A stretch of 64,000 nucleotides of DNA from Branchiostoma floridae (taxonomy: Eukaryota > Chordata > Leptocardii > Amphioxiformes > Branchiostomatidae), in assembly GCF_000003815.2 (NCBI RefSeq), contig NC_049983.1, positions 6,831,840 through 6,895,839 on the forward strand, read 5' to 3'. The position numbers were made by a program, and so were the translations under genes. A model generated the notes under the pieces. That model was not told the origin of the DNA. It ran no database searches and worked only from the letters and a program-made list of their open reading frames with translations. Positions 51,601 to 62,251 of this stretch are shown here, piece by piece (the first letter of the stretch is position 1; every line of letters starts with the position of its first letter).

Positions 51601-54600
51601 GACTTTGAACAGCACACAAACAGTGTTGCAGGTGTGACAGGACCATCTACAACTCAAACACAGTACCCTGGCATTGTATATGGGCCACAGCCTAACTCTG
51701 CAAGTTCACAGCCTAACTCTGCAAGTGCACAGCCTAACTCTGCAAGTTCACAGAACTTGACAGTAAAATTCAAGACAGAGCCTGGTTTGGAAGAAGAGAC
51801 AGAAGATGAACAGCTGCAGGACCTGCGGAGTGAGCTCTGTCCTTCCTCACCTGGACAACTGTCTCAAGAACTGGATAAGGTGGATGTCTCCTTAGAAGAC
51901 GAAGGATGTGGTATGCCTCCATGTGAAGAACCTGTAAAGGTGGGCTAGATACTATTGGGATTCAGACACTACACCCAGGGGTACAGACACTACTGGGGGT
52001 ACGGACACTACTGGGGGTACGGACGCTACCAGGGTATGGAAACCACAGGGGGTACAGGCTCAAGGGGTGTTGGCAATTACAGGGGTAACAAACACTCAAG
52101 GGGTTACAGACTCGACAAGGGGGGTGGACAATACAGGGGTACAGACATTACGGGCGGGATGGACAAAAAGGGGTACAAAAGGGTACAAGCAATTCAGGGG
52201 CTACAAACACTAAAGAGGGTATGGACAATATACAAGAGGTGTGGACTATACAGGCACTACAGGGGAAACTTCAGGGGGTACAGAAACTACAGGTTTATGG
52301 ACACTAATGGGGTGTATGGACACTACAGGGGCACTAACACTTAACTTTAACTGGGTAAGGACACTACAGGGTTACATATACTACAGTTTGTGCAGACAGG
52401 ACAGGGGATACATGGACATTACAGGCTAGGGGGTACAGACATTTCAGGGATAGGGACACTACAGGGGTTATTGACACTCATGTCATAAATGTGGACACTG
52501 CAGGGGTACGGACTGTTTTGGGGGTATGAACACTACAGGGAATACTGACACTTCAGGGGGTACGGAGTATGCCTATGGGGTTACAGACACTTACCTCAGT
52601 TCTTCTATGAAAGAAATATGATATAGATTTCGACTCTTTTTTTTCCAGTTGTGGGAATCACAGGAGCAACAGCTTGACCAGGGAGAACCGGAAACTGAAC
52701 CAGAAGTGCCACAGCGACAAAAGCGTTTTGCTTCAGAATCTCTACATACAAAACAGCTCGTCGAATTACAAGAAGGGAGAGTAGACAGCAGAACAGAAAG
52801 AGCAACTAGATGGGGCACAAAGCTTTTCAAAGGTGGGTACTATACATTTTCCATTGCATTGGATGATGAGCCCAATTATGTCATACCTGTGACGTGAAAA
52901 CGTTCGATACGGGTGTGACAGACCATTGCATGTATCTCACACCAAAGTTCCTCCCGAGCAAGGGGAAACTTCGGTGTGAGATGCCAATGCATTACAGGCG
53001 GATTTTTCAGCAATGCCTCACAGACTTAACTCAACTGTTTGTAGACATTCAAATATCTCTATGGTATTCTGAAAAACTGATAACATCATTATTAACAGCC
53101 TAATATGTACTGAATGAAGTGGAAAATAAATAAGAATTTTAATTGTCATTTCAGAATGGCTACAGTCAAGAGGCCTTGACACAGCATTTGAGGAGCTTCC
53201 ACCTCGAGATCTGGCAGTACTACTGAGACAGTTCTATGGAGAGGCACAGAAAGATGACGGCACTCCATATGCTAAAGCGAGCCATTCATGTCTGAGAGCA
53301 GCTATTCATCGCCATCTCACAGGACCCCCCTTCAACTGCAAGTACAATATTTTTAAAGACAAAGAGTTTCAAGCTGCCAATAAAGTGTATAACAGTGTGA
53401 TCAGGCAGCTTAAGAGAGATGGAATAGACACTAGCAAGAGCTATCCACCCATTCTAGCGTCTGACATCACTAAAATGTTCGAGACCAAAACGTTGAGTGT
53501 CGATAATCCGGTGGCCCTCCAACGACTGGTTTTCTTCTACCTTGCTTTTTTCTTCTGCCAAAGAGGGAGGGAAAATCTGAGGGACTTTAAGGTCGGTGAC
53601 TTTATCCCCAACACCGAAGGAGGAAGGAGGTACTATACTCTCAGGTACTACAAACACCAGAAGGACCACCGTGATCATCTACCCGGCAATGTTCAACCAT
53701 CACCAAGACTGTATGAATCTCCCAATAACACACGCCCCTGCCCAGTCCAGGCGTTTGAGCTGTACTGTAGTAAGCTGCACAACAGATGCCCGTACCTCTT
53801 CCAAAGACCGAGTACGCAGTGGAAGCCAAGTTCACCTGCTCCATGGTACTACGGTCAACCCGTCGGCCAGAACAAGCTTGGTGCGATGATGCGAGATATA
53901 TCCCAAGCTGCAGGGCTGAGCAAAGTCTACACTAACCACAGCATCACGTGTACTGCTATACAGGCTCTGGACAAGGCTGCAAGTTCACAGCCTAACTCTG
54001 CAAGTTCACAGCCTAACTCTGCAAGTTCTCAGCCTAACTCTGCAAGTTCACAGCCTAACTCTGCAACTTCACAGCCTAACTCTGCAACTTCACAGCCTAA
54101 CTCTGCAAGATTACAGCCTAACTCTGCAAGTTCTCAGCCTAACTCTGCAACTTCACAGCCTAACTCTGCAACTTCACAGCCTAACTCTGCAAGATTACAG
54201 CCTAACTCTGCAAGTTTACAGCCTAACTCTGCAAGTTTACAGCCTAACTCTGCAACTTCACAGCCTAACTCTGCAACTTCACAGCCTAACTCTGCGAGTT
54301 CACAGCCTAACTCTGCAAGTTCACAGAATTTGATAGTGAAAATCAAGACAGAGCCTGGACTGGAAGAAGAGACAGAAGATGAACAGCTGCAAGACTTGAG
54401 GAGTGAGCTCTGTCCTTCCTCCCCTGGACAACTGTCTCAAGAACTGGACAAGATGGATGTCTCCTTAGAAGACGAAGGATGTGATATGCCTCCATGTGAA
54501 GAACCTGTGAAGGTGGGCTACCAAATAACTTCATTATTAAGAACCTTATGCGATTTGCATGAATCACTATGTGAAAATGTAGTACCTCATGTGATACGCA

Positions 54601-57600
54601 CGAATCTTACGTGATGCACACGAACACTATGCGATTTGCACGATCCTCCGAAATCAGCCAATTACTGCTGGGTCCCGTGGCAGGCGGAGCGGGATTTTCA
54701 AAATTGTGGCTTCGGTTTTCAACGACAGAAAAATATGATGTGACGTGCAGAAATGAAGAAACATAAGTATCTCACATGTTTTTGAATATGTCTTCATTAT
54801 GGCATACATATCATGGGTAGAAACACTCAGAAACATGCCTTCTCCCAACATAGCGGCAGCGGTCGGTTTGCATAAGGTTTATACAAATCGCATAAGGTTT
54901 GTGCAAATCACATAAGCTTCGTGTGTGTCACATAAGGTTCATACATTTTTGCATCATGATTCATGCAAATCGCATAAGGTTTGTGCGCTTTCACACTGTG
55001 ATTCTTGTGTATCCACATAATGTTCGCACAAATCTCATAGGGTTCATGCAAATGCTTAGGCACCCCTGAATAACACCTGGGGGGGTACAGACACTTTGGG
55101 GTTACAGACACTACAATTGCTAGACACGACACGAGTTTAGACATTGCACCTGGGGGTTCAGACAGTGTTGGAGCTACAGATGCCCCAGGCTTGCAGACAC
55201 AACAGGGGTACAGACACTACAGGAGGTACGGACACTATAGTATGGGTTACAGATTCTGCAGGCTCGCAGACACACGAGGGGTACGGACACTACAGGAGGT
55301 ACGGACACTATGGGGTTACAGATGCTGCAGGCTCGCAGACACACGAGGGGTACGGACACTACAGGAGGTACGGACACTATGGGGTTACAGATGCTGCAGG
55401 CTTGCAGGCACAACAGGGGTATGGACACTACAGGAGGTACGGACACTATGGGGTTACAGATGCTGCAGGCTTGCAGACACATGAGGGGTACGGACACTAC
55501 AGGAGGTACGGACACTATGGGGTTACAGATGCTGCAGGCTTGCAGACACATGAGGGGTACGGACACTACAGGAGGTACGGACACTATGGGGTTACAGATG
55601 CTGCAGGCTTGCAGACACACGAGGGGTACGGACACACTGCAGGAGGTACGGACACTATGGGGTTACAGATGCTGCAGGCTTGCAGACACACGAGGGGTAC
55701 GGACACTACAGGAGGTACGGACACTATGGGGTTACAGATGCTGCAGGCTTGCAGACACACGAGGGGTACGGACACTACAGGAGGTACGGACACTATGGGG
55801 TTACAGATGCTGCAGGCTTGCAGACACACGAGGGGTACGGACACTACAGGAGGTACGGACACTATGGGGTTACAGATGCTGCAGGCTTGCAGACACACGA
55901 GGGGTACGGGCAGAAAAGGGGTAACATACAACTTACAGGGGTACAGATACTGCAGGGGGTATGGAGTAGACACTGTAGGATACTGATACTACAGACCCTA
56001 CTGGGGGTATGAACACCACAGGTGATAATGATACCTCAGGGTACGGACACTATTAATAGGGTTACGAACACTACAGTTGGTACAGACACGACATGGGGTA
56101 CAGATGCTTACCTTAGTTCTATAAAAGATATTTCTGATATAGATTTCGACTCTTTTTTTCCGGTTGTGGGAAACACAGGAGCAACAGCTTCACCAGGGAG
56201 CAGCAGAAACTGAACCAGAAGCGGCACAGGGAAGCCAAAAGCGTTTAGCTTCTCTAGATACAAAACAGCTGGATGAATTAGAAGAAGGGAGAGTAGACAG
56301 CAGAACAGAAAGAGCAACTAGATTGGGCACAAAGCTTTTCAAAGGTGGGTATACATTTTCCATTGCATTGGATGATAAGCCCAATTATGTCATACCTGTG
56401 ACGCGAAAACGTTCGATACGGGTGTTCCAGACTGGGCCATAACTTCCGTATCGCACAGGTTCGAAAGGCGTATCACACAGGCTTTCTTTGAGTAAATCGA
56501 ACCATTTCGAATGGGCCGAATACGGCACAGTTGGCAATTGGAATACCTGATTCGGACGTTGGAACATTGCTGTTGCAGCACTTTTTGTTCGAGGGCACCA
56601 AATTTGTTCAACTTCTGGTGCATTTCGCATCAAAACATGGGTTTTCTCAGGTGGGTCGGGCTGATACCTCGGGTGACACGGAATACACCGTGTTGTATTC
56701 TATATATACACAATACATGCACTGTATTTCTATGAATAAAGGTAAATGCAGTTTGTGCTGCATGTTGTTGTATTGTGTTGCACATGTGGACAGACCATTA
56801 CATGTATGTCACCAAAGTTCCTCCCGAGCAAGGGGGAAACTTTGGTTCTCACACCAAAGTTCCTCCCAAGCAAGGGGGAAACTTTGGTTCTCACACCAAA
56901 GTTCCTCCCAAGCAAGGGGGAAACTTTGGTTCTCACACCAAAGTTCCTCCCAAGCAAGGGGGAAACTTCGGTTCTCACACCAAAGTTCCTCCCGAGCAGG
57001 GGGAAAAAGTTCCTCCCAAGCAGGGGGAAACTTTGGTGTGAGATGCAAGTGCATTGCAGGGGGATTTTTCAGCAATGCCTGACTTAACTGTTTGTAGATA
57101 TTCAAATATGTGTATGGTATTATGGAAAACTAATAACATCATTATTAACATCCTAATGTACTGAATGAAGTGGAAAATAACAATTTTGATTGTCATTTCA
57201 GAATGGCTACAGGCAAGAGGCCTTGACACAGCATTTGAGGAGCTTCCACCTCGAGATCTGGCACTGCTACTGAAACAGTTCTATGGAGAGGCACAGAAAG
57301 ACAACGGCACTCCATATGCTAAGGCGAGCTACGCATATCTGAGAGCAGCTATTCATCGCCACCTCACCGGACCCCCCTACAACTGCAAGTACAACATTTT
57401 GAAAAACAAGGAGTTTAAAGCTGCCAATAAAGTGTATATTGGAGTGCTTAAGCAGCTGAAGAGAGATGGACAGGATACTGGCAAGAGCTATCCACCCATC
57501 CTTGCGTCAGACATCAGTAAAATGTTCAAGACCATTTAACGTTGAGTGTTGATAATCCGGTGGCCCTCCAACGACTGGTGTTCTTCTACCTCGCTTTTTA

Positions 57601-58351
57601 CTTCTGCCAAAGAGGGAGGGAAAATCTGAGGAATTTTAAGGTTGGTGACTTTATCCCCAACACCGAAGGAGGAAGGAAGTACTACACTCTTAAGAACAAC
57701 GAAAACCAGAAGAACCACCCTGATCGTCTACGTGAAAATCAACCATCACCAAGACTGTATGAATCTCCCAATGACACACGCCCCTGCCCAGTCCAGGCGT
57801 TTGAGCTGTACTGTAGTAAGCTGAGCAAGAAATGCATGTACCTCTTCCAAAGGCCGAATATGCAGTGGAAGCCAGGTTACCATACTGACCAGTGGTACTT
57901 TAGTCAACCTGTCGGCCAGAACAAGCTCGGCGCGATGATGCGAGACATTTCCAAAGCTGCGGGGTTGAGCAAACCTTACACTAACCACAGCATCACCGTT
58001 ACTGCTATAAAGGCTCTGGACAAGGCTGGGTTTGAACCAAGAGTTATAATGAGCCTATCCGGACACAGGACTGAAACGTCAGTCCGTAGGAACATGCGGG
58101 ATTCTGAGGGGAGGCAGAGAGAGAAATGTTCGGATGCGTTAGGAGCTGCACTCGATCCTCTCTCTTCTGACAAGATGGATGACTCTGAGGAGGGATGTAA
58201 GAACACTTTGCAGACTCCAACAGTGCAGCAACAGGTCAACCTGATCCAGGTACATGTGCCCAGGCAGGAGACAGGTCTTGTAACAGTCTACAGTCCATGC
58301 CACATGTTGATACAAACACAATTAACAACTAAAGGAGTTAATGAGCAATAA
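48655..58351 (+). CDS. RAG1-N-like zinc module joined to Crypton-type recombinase (DUF3504-like) gene, partly duplicated
   Basis: Proposed exons: 48655-48727, 49067-49468, 50200-50339, 51109-51939, 52649-52832, 53155-54512, then duplicated exons 56164-56344 and 57202-58351. Phases agree at every junction up to 54512, which is again phase 0 and could splice to the duplicate. Parts: short N-terminus; zinc module like the RAG1 N-terminal region; basic KRGRKRKR, probably nuclear; disordered acidic linker with QPNSASS repeats and KTEP motifs; SAM-like core-binding region (WGTKLFKG|EWLQ...FYGEAQKDDGTPYAKAS); catalytic-like DUF3504 region. The first recombinase copy lacks the C-terminal part; the second has a frameshift at about 57532. 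Likely a nuclear DNA-binding protein derived from mobile elements. Joining the zinc exon to the recombinase exons is inference from phase and order, and needs transcripts. Confidence 0.65.
49067..49468 (+). CDS. RAG1 N-terminal-like zinc-binding exon
   Basis: Phase 1-1 exon of 402 nt. Sequence marks: ICRRCG; then a Tyr/Phe-containing helix leading to FGIDLSTDNPNIHPPNICHKC; then W-poor spacer and SNESCEIC; then KRGRKRKRTGHAG. The order CxxC, F.ID..D...IHP..xC..C and C.IC follows the zinc-binding region of vertebrate RAG1 that precedes its RING/ZnF dimerisation domain. That region has been reported in other invertebrate mobile elements apart from the RAG1 core. There is no RAG1 catalytic core (DDE) in the window. 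If left unspliced, the frame ends 42 codons past the donor. Confidence 0.8.
50200..50339 (+). CDS. Linker exon 3 of the RAG1-N/DUF3504 gene
   Basis: 140-nt exon, acceptor TCTTCTAG and donor GTAAGT. It begins YECRPMKNDTAVKSIITFC in the phase set by exon 2 and leaves phase 0. No domain was recognised. It is supported only by splice signals and an open frame. Confidence 0.6.
51109..51939 (+). CDS. Linker exon 4, acidic and disordered with QPNSASS repeats
   Basis: 277 codons, phase 0-0 (acceptor TTTTACAG, donor AAG|GTGGGC). An N-terminal conserved-looking part (TLAVLPRMHMEELLSELNRR) is followed by low-complexity Ser/Thr/Glu sequence, three QPNSASx repeats (51692-51751), VKKEP and FKTEP (matching the sumoylation consensus hydrophobic-K-x-E), and a conserved tail LRSELCPSSPGQLSQELDK to CEEPVK. 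The tail recurs at the end of the 53155 exon. Confidence 0.7.
51957..52590. repeat. Intronic degenerate minisatellite, about 18-22-bp unit
   Basis: Irregular repeats of GGGGTACAGACACTACAGG type, starting 18 bp after the exon 4 donor and ending before the exon 5 acceptor. It is non-coding. The duplicated intron at 55080-56110 carries a related but more regular array. Confidence 0.85.
52649..52832 (+). CDS. Exon 5, start of the recombinase core-binding region
   Basis: 184 nt, phase 0 to 1. It encodes LWESQEQQLDQG, an acidic part, then LVELQEGRVDSRTERATRWG and TKLFKG, which with exon 6 forms the first helices of the SAM-like domain. The acceptor is TTTTTCCAG. A close duplicate lies at 56164-56344. 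Confidence 0.7.
53155..54512 (+). CDS. Exon 6: DUF3504-like recombinase domain fused to linker repeats (chimeric copy 1)
   Basis: 453 codons' worth, phase 1 to 0. It covers EWLQSRGLDTAFEELPPRDL, LASDITKMFET, FFYLAFFFCQRGRENLR (conserved Arg), PCPVQAFELYCSKL, GQNKLGAMMRDISQAAGLS and YTNHSITCTAIQALDKA. There the recombinase sequence stops and about 16 QPNSASS-type repeats plus the exon-4 tail (KIKTEPGLEEETEDEQLQ...CEEPVK) follow. The expected GHRTET segment is missing. The junction looks like an unequal crossover between exon 6 and exon 4. The known domain is tyrosine-recombinase derived (Crypton; vertebrate ZMYM, QRICH1 and KCTD1 relatives). Confidence 0.8.
53977..54330 (+). repeat. Coding minisatellite, 21-bp unit (QPNSASS)
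   Basis: About 16 tandem copies of CAGCCTAACTCTGCAAGTTCA-type units (Ser, Thr or Arg-Leu variants), in frame throughout. Exon 4 has only three copies at 51692-51751, so the array expanded in this copy. Confidence 0.92.
55080..56110. repeat. Intronic minisatellite, 69-bp higher-order unit
   Basis: About nine near-identical 69-bp units (55258-55915) built from three shorter units: GGGGTACGGACACTACAGGA, GGTACGGACACTATGGGG and TTACAGATGCTGCAGGCTTG. Irregular related sequence lies on both sides. The unit is a multiple of three, which creates long spurious ORFs on both strands. Confidence 0.92.
56164..56344 (+). pseudogene. Duplicate of exon 5 with a mutated splice acceptor
   Basis: Closely matches 52649-52832 (LWETQEQQLHQGAAETEPE..., ERATRLGTKLFKG), but the acceptor CCAG is CCGG here (56160-56163). 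The next AG, in ACACAG at 56173-56178, would drop only five codons and keep the frame, so the exon may still be usable. The donor AAAG|GTGGGT is intact. Confidence 0.65.
56808..57045. repeat. Intronic minisatellite of imperfect palindromes, 42-bp unit
   Basis: About 5.5 copies of a unit in which ACCAAAGTTCCTCCC is followed by GGGGGAAACTTTGGT, so each can fold into a hairpin. The equivalent intron of the first copy has only one such unit (52946-52979), so the array grew after the duplication. Confidence 0.9.
57202..58351 (+). pseudogene. Exon 6, second copy: complete DUF3504-like domain with a frameshift
   Basis: Parallel to 53155 but it keeps the C-terminus: KALDKAGFEPRVIMSLSGHR, TETSVRRNMR. 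Two extra bases (ACCATTTAACG versus ACCAAAACG) at about 57531-57540 shift the frame and create TAA; the frame resumes at 57542 and runs to 58351. The possible donor GTACATG after ATCCAG (58247) could end the exon earlier. Where active tyrosine recombinases have HxxR and a late Tyr, this reads HSIT and lacks the Tyr near RRNMR, so catalysis is unlikely even if repaired by sequence correction. Confidence 0.75.
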
Positions 58352-58379
58352 ACAATAAACAATAAACATGCCCCAGTAG

Positions 58380-59360
58380 AACTGAATGCTTCGTAGTCTC
58401 TAGTCCATTTCACATGTTGATACAAACACACATGCCCCAGCAGAACTGAATGCTACTGTAGTCTCTAGTCCATGTCACAGATTGATAGAGACACATATGC
58501 CTCAACATAGGGGACACTTAGTTCAGCTTACAGTGTCACGGGTTGACACACATGCCCTGTCAGAAGGGAACACTTTGTACAGCCTACAGTCTATTAATTG
58601 TCACAGGTTGATAGAGGCACACATGCCCCAGCAGAGGGGAACACTTTGTACAGACTACAGTCCATGTCTTAGGTTGATAGAGACACACATGGCCCTATCA
58701 GAAGGGAACACTTTGTACAGCCTTAAATCTATTAATTGTCACAGGTTGATAGAGGCACACATGCCTCAGCAGAGGGGAACACTTTGTTCAGCCTACAGTC
58801 CATGTCTTAGGTTGATAGAGACACACATGCACAGCAGAGGGAACACTTCGTTCAGCCTACAACCTATGTCACAGGTTGACACACAATCAGAAGGGAACAC
58901 TTTGTACAGGCTGCAGTCCATGTCTTAGGTTGATCATGATAGAGACACACATGAACAGCAGAGGGAACACTTTGTTCAGCCTACAGCCAATGTCACAGGT
59001 TGACACACAATCAAAAGGGAAGACTTTGTACAGTCTACAGTCCATGTCTTAGGCCGATAGACACACACATGCCTCAACAGAGGGGAACACTTTGTTCAGC
59101 CTACAACCTATGTCACAGGTTGACACACAATCAGAAGGGAACTAATACAGTCTACAGTCCATGTCTTAGGCCGATAGACATACACATGCCTCAGCAGAGT
59201 GGAACACTTCATTCATCGTACAGTTCATGTCACAGGTTGACACACATGCCTATCAGAAGGGAACACTTTGTACAGGCTACAGAGCTTGTCATAGGTTGAT
59301 AGAGACACATCCCCCAGCTGACGGGAACACTTCATACTGTGTACAGTCCATGTCACCGGT
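58380..59360. repeat. Degenerate minisatellite, unit about 60-70 bp
   Basis: Repeats of CTACAGTCCATGTCACAGG, TTGATAGAGACACACATGCC and CAGAGGGGAACACTTTGT type in varying order and length. It begins within the end of the preceding ORF (from about 58283). It is non-coding. Confidence 0.85.
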
Positions 59361-62251
59361 TGATAGTTTGTTGAATGGATCGAAATTTTGTTGTTCAAGT
59401 TCACTTGGTCAGTTTGTTGCTGTAATTATATGCAACATTGTTGAAAATATTGGATATGCCAATGTTTTGAAATACTGGAAATCTCGGTTCATAAAGAAAG
59501 TTTATTATCTTCTGGATCAGTAAACAAAAGGACAAATGTAAATTAGACTATATTTGTCAAAAACTATATCTGTCAAGAACCATATTTGTCAAAAAATGGC
59601 AAAATGTGATTACCAACTGCTTACATGTATAGTTATTAAAGGATCTATGGATTTGCAGGAGTTTGTCTCTCTTATATGGGTCTGTTTGTTATTAGGCTAT
59701 ATTATAACATAATGGAACACAGTGTATTACTACCACTACTATATGATGATATTGCTAATGACCTTTCTGTTCCTCAGTGAATATGGAGTCATAAGGCCTT
59801 CATTGTACTCCATTCACTCATGTCTTGGAGTTTTTCTGTTGTTTTAGCAAATGACCAGTCATTGTGCCTTACATTTGTATTCAACTCGGATGGATAATTA
59901 TCCCTTAACGGATGGATAATAAACCATCAATTGTTCGGAAAGTTTGCATATGTTTGACCACTTCCAGAAACATTGAAAATTTGAAGACTGCTCAAATCTG
60001 CTTGCATGTGCAGAAGAGACATCTTGCAGGATGCACAAGAGCTGCAACAGACGGTAACCTCCTGTGCATTCATAATCCATTTTTAATGGAGGTAAAAAGA
60101 ACAAAGAGACACACATAGTGTATAAAAAGACCAGTTTGTTCCAGATCACTTCAGTGTCAGTGATGGAAGATGAGTGGATACTATCAGAAACGTCTGACCG
60201 TTTCCAGAATAATATCCAGTTGCTTGAGTAACTGCTTTTTTGGCATATCTTATTACCTGGATGTCTAATCTTCATCGACGTAGACACGCACGCGCACACA
60301 CACACCAACACACACACACCAACACACACACACACACACACATACACGCACACACACACAGAGCTCTTCTGTGAAAACTTGAATGTCACACAAAATAAAG
60401 TACACAAATGATGAGCATCAATTTCATATTGGTAGTCCTTTATGTCCAATTATGACATGCCATGACATAATCTATTTCTTTATTTATTACAGTATATTGA
60501 ATTACCAAATGTTCTGTTGAAAATATCCGCCAGTATTACCTATAAAGCCATAGTATAGTCCTGGAAATCCCCAGACCTTGCCCGTTACGCTGTATATACA
60601 TGCTCACTTGTAGTGTGACTATCTGGACCTGCCATCTGGCAAGCGTTTCCGGAACTCCAATTTCCATTAAGTGAAATTGACGACCTCGTAGTTAAACCAT
60701 ACACATACTCATAGAAGCGTATACGCGTAGCATGCCCAACGAGAAAGAGTTACAGTCTCATTGATGAATTACTCTTAAAAGAGATCCGAGCCAAAAACTG
60801 AACGGCTGCATGGACGCATGTTTTTAGCGGTGAGAAATTCCCTTTTAGCCAGCCGAACTGATATCAAAAGTTAGATTGGTAAAAGCTTGCTTGTAACAGT
60901 TACTGAAGAAATCAGCAGGTAAAGTTTGACAGTTGCGCGCTAGGTCGGAGGTACACAGTCGTGGGTTCTGAGTGGTGCGGTTGTACACTAGCAGGGAAAA
61001 AGTGCCCTTTGTGGGGATTGACTAATTGTAGCTTGTAATTGCTATAAACAACAAACCTATGGATTTTAGTCATTGGCATTTTTTCCATTATATAGAGTAA
61101 ATTGCTTAACATAGAATGAAAAATCTGCTGACATTTCATGTAGCTTCATTATAAACACCAACATTTAAAACACGAATTACAACATAGAAGTCTTTGGGAA
61201 GAAGATATTCACCAATAAGACCCTAATCGAACTATATCTTGGTGCATTTACTTTGAACCTTAGAGCCATATGCGTTTTTCTGCTGTTCCTTGTATTCCTA
61301 TAGGGATATTGCTGGTATCTAGTCGGTGAATTCATTATGCACTTTGTTATCTACAATATGTGCAAACACTATAACGGATATGAAAGAAAGTAGATATCAT
61401 TATTGCTGGCTCATAGCCATAACCTCTAAATATAATATATCTATTCTCTCTCTCTCTATATATATATTATATATACATGTATAATCTCTTCTGGATAAAT
61501 CCATCTGGATACATACATATTCACATCTATCGCAACTTAGTTACTTGACACAGTTACTGTTCGAAGTCAGGCAAGTTTAGCTACGAAACCTGCAATGAAA
61601 GCATATCAGGGTGACATCCTTTTTGGCGACGCCTCAGGGGCGAGCCTAATTTTACAACAGTCACAGCTAGTGAGTCCACACATTGTCAGTCACGTACTAG
61701 TATTTATTTCCCTTTTGCTCATGGTTCCTCTTCATGGCACAGCTAACCACTTCTAGGGCGGAGATCAGTAATACACGCCTGCGCCTGGGGTCCATTTTAG
61801 CCTAAAAACAACAACAACAATGTTCTATCTAAGACTTGTTGGTTCCCTTCTCGTAGAAAAAGAGAGAAATTATGTACAGATGAAACAGTACTAGGTATAG
61901 ACTTTTAGATTTGGTAAAAGAAACCACTTAGATTTATGGTCCATTTGTAAGCCTGTTTAAGCCCATTATTTGAAGTGGTGAGTCACTTAATTTCCGTCAT
62001 TGACCAGAAACCAAAATGGCGGCATTTTTTGAAAGTGCGAAATCTTCCACCGTATAGAAATTGTTGAAACTATACCTTTTTGTACACTTGAGATAGCGGA
62101 CTACTATATGGGGTAAGCTGTTCTGACCTGGAATGTTCACGGATAAGATCATGATCATGACACCCCAAGTTGCCTATTTTTACATTGCCGACAAAACATA
62201 TTTTCGTTGATGTACTGTGCCCTCGTGCCTCCAAAGTTACAACGGGTAGCT
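59361..62251. other. Intergenic, no gene seen
   Basis: AT-rich with simple repeats at 60287-60361 and 61441-61480. No recognisable ORF, RNA gene or transposon. Confidence 0.5.
60287..60361. repeat. CA microsatellite
   Basis: (CA)n with CAACA and TACG interruptions. It generates a valine/cysteine-rich spurious ORF on the minus strand. Confidence 0.9.

Noticed and set aside
55144-56012. ORFs with GYGHYRRYGHYGVTDAAG-type repeats
   Set aside because: Frame readings of the 69-bp intronic minisatellite, lying between phase-compatible exons.
59898-60449. 183-aa minus ORF with VCVCVYVCVCVC
   Set aside because: It is driven by the CA microsatellite; no domain and no splice support.
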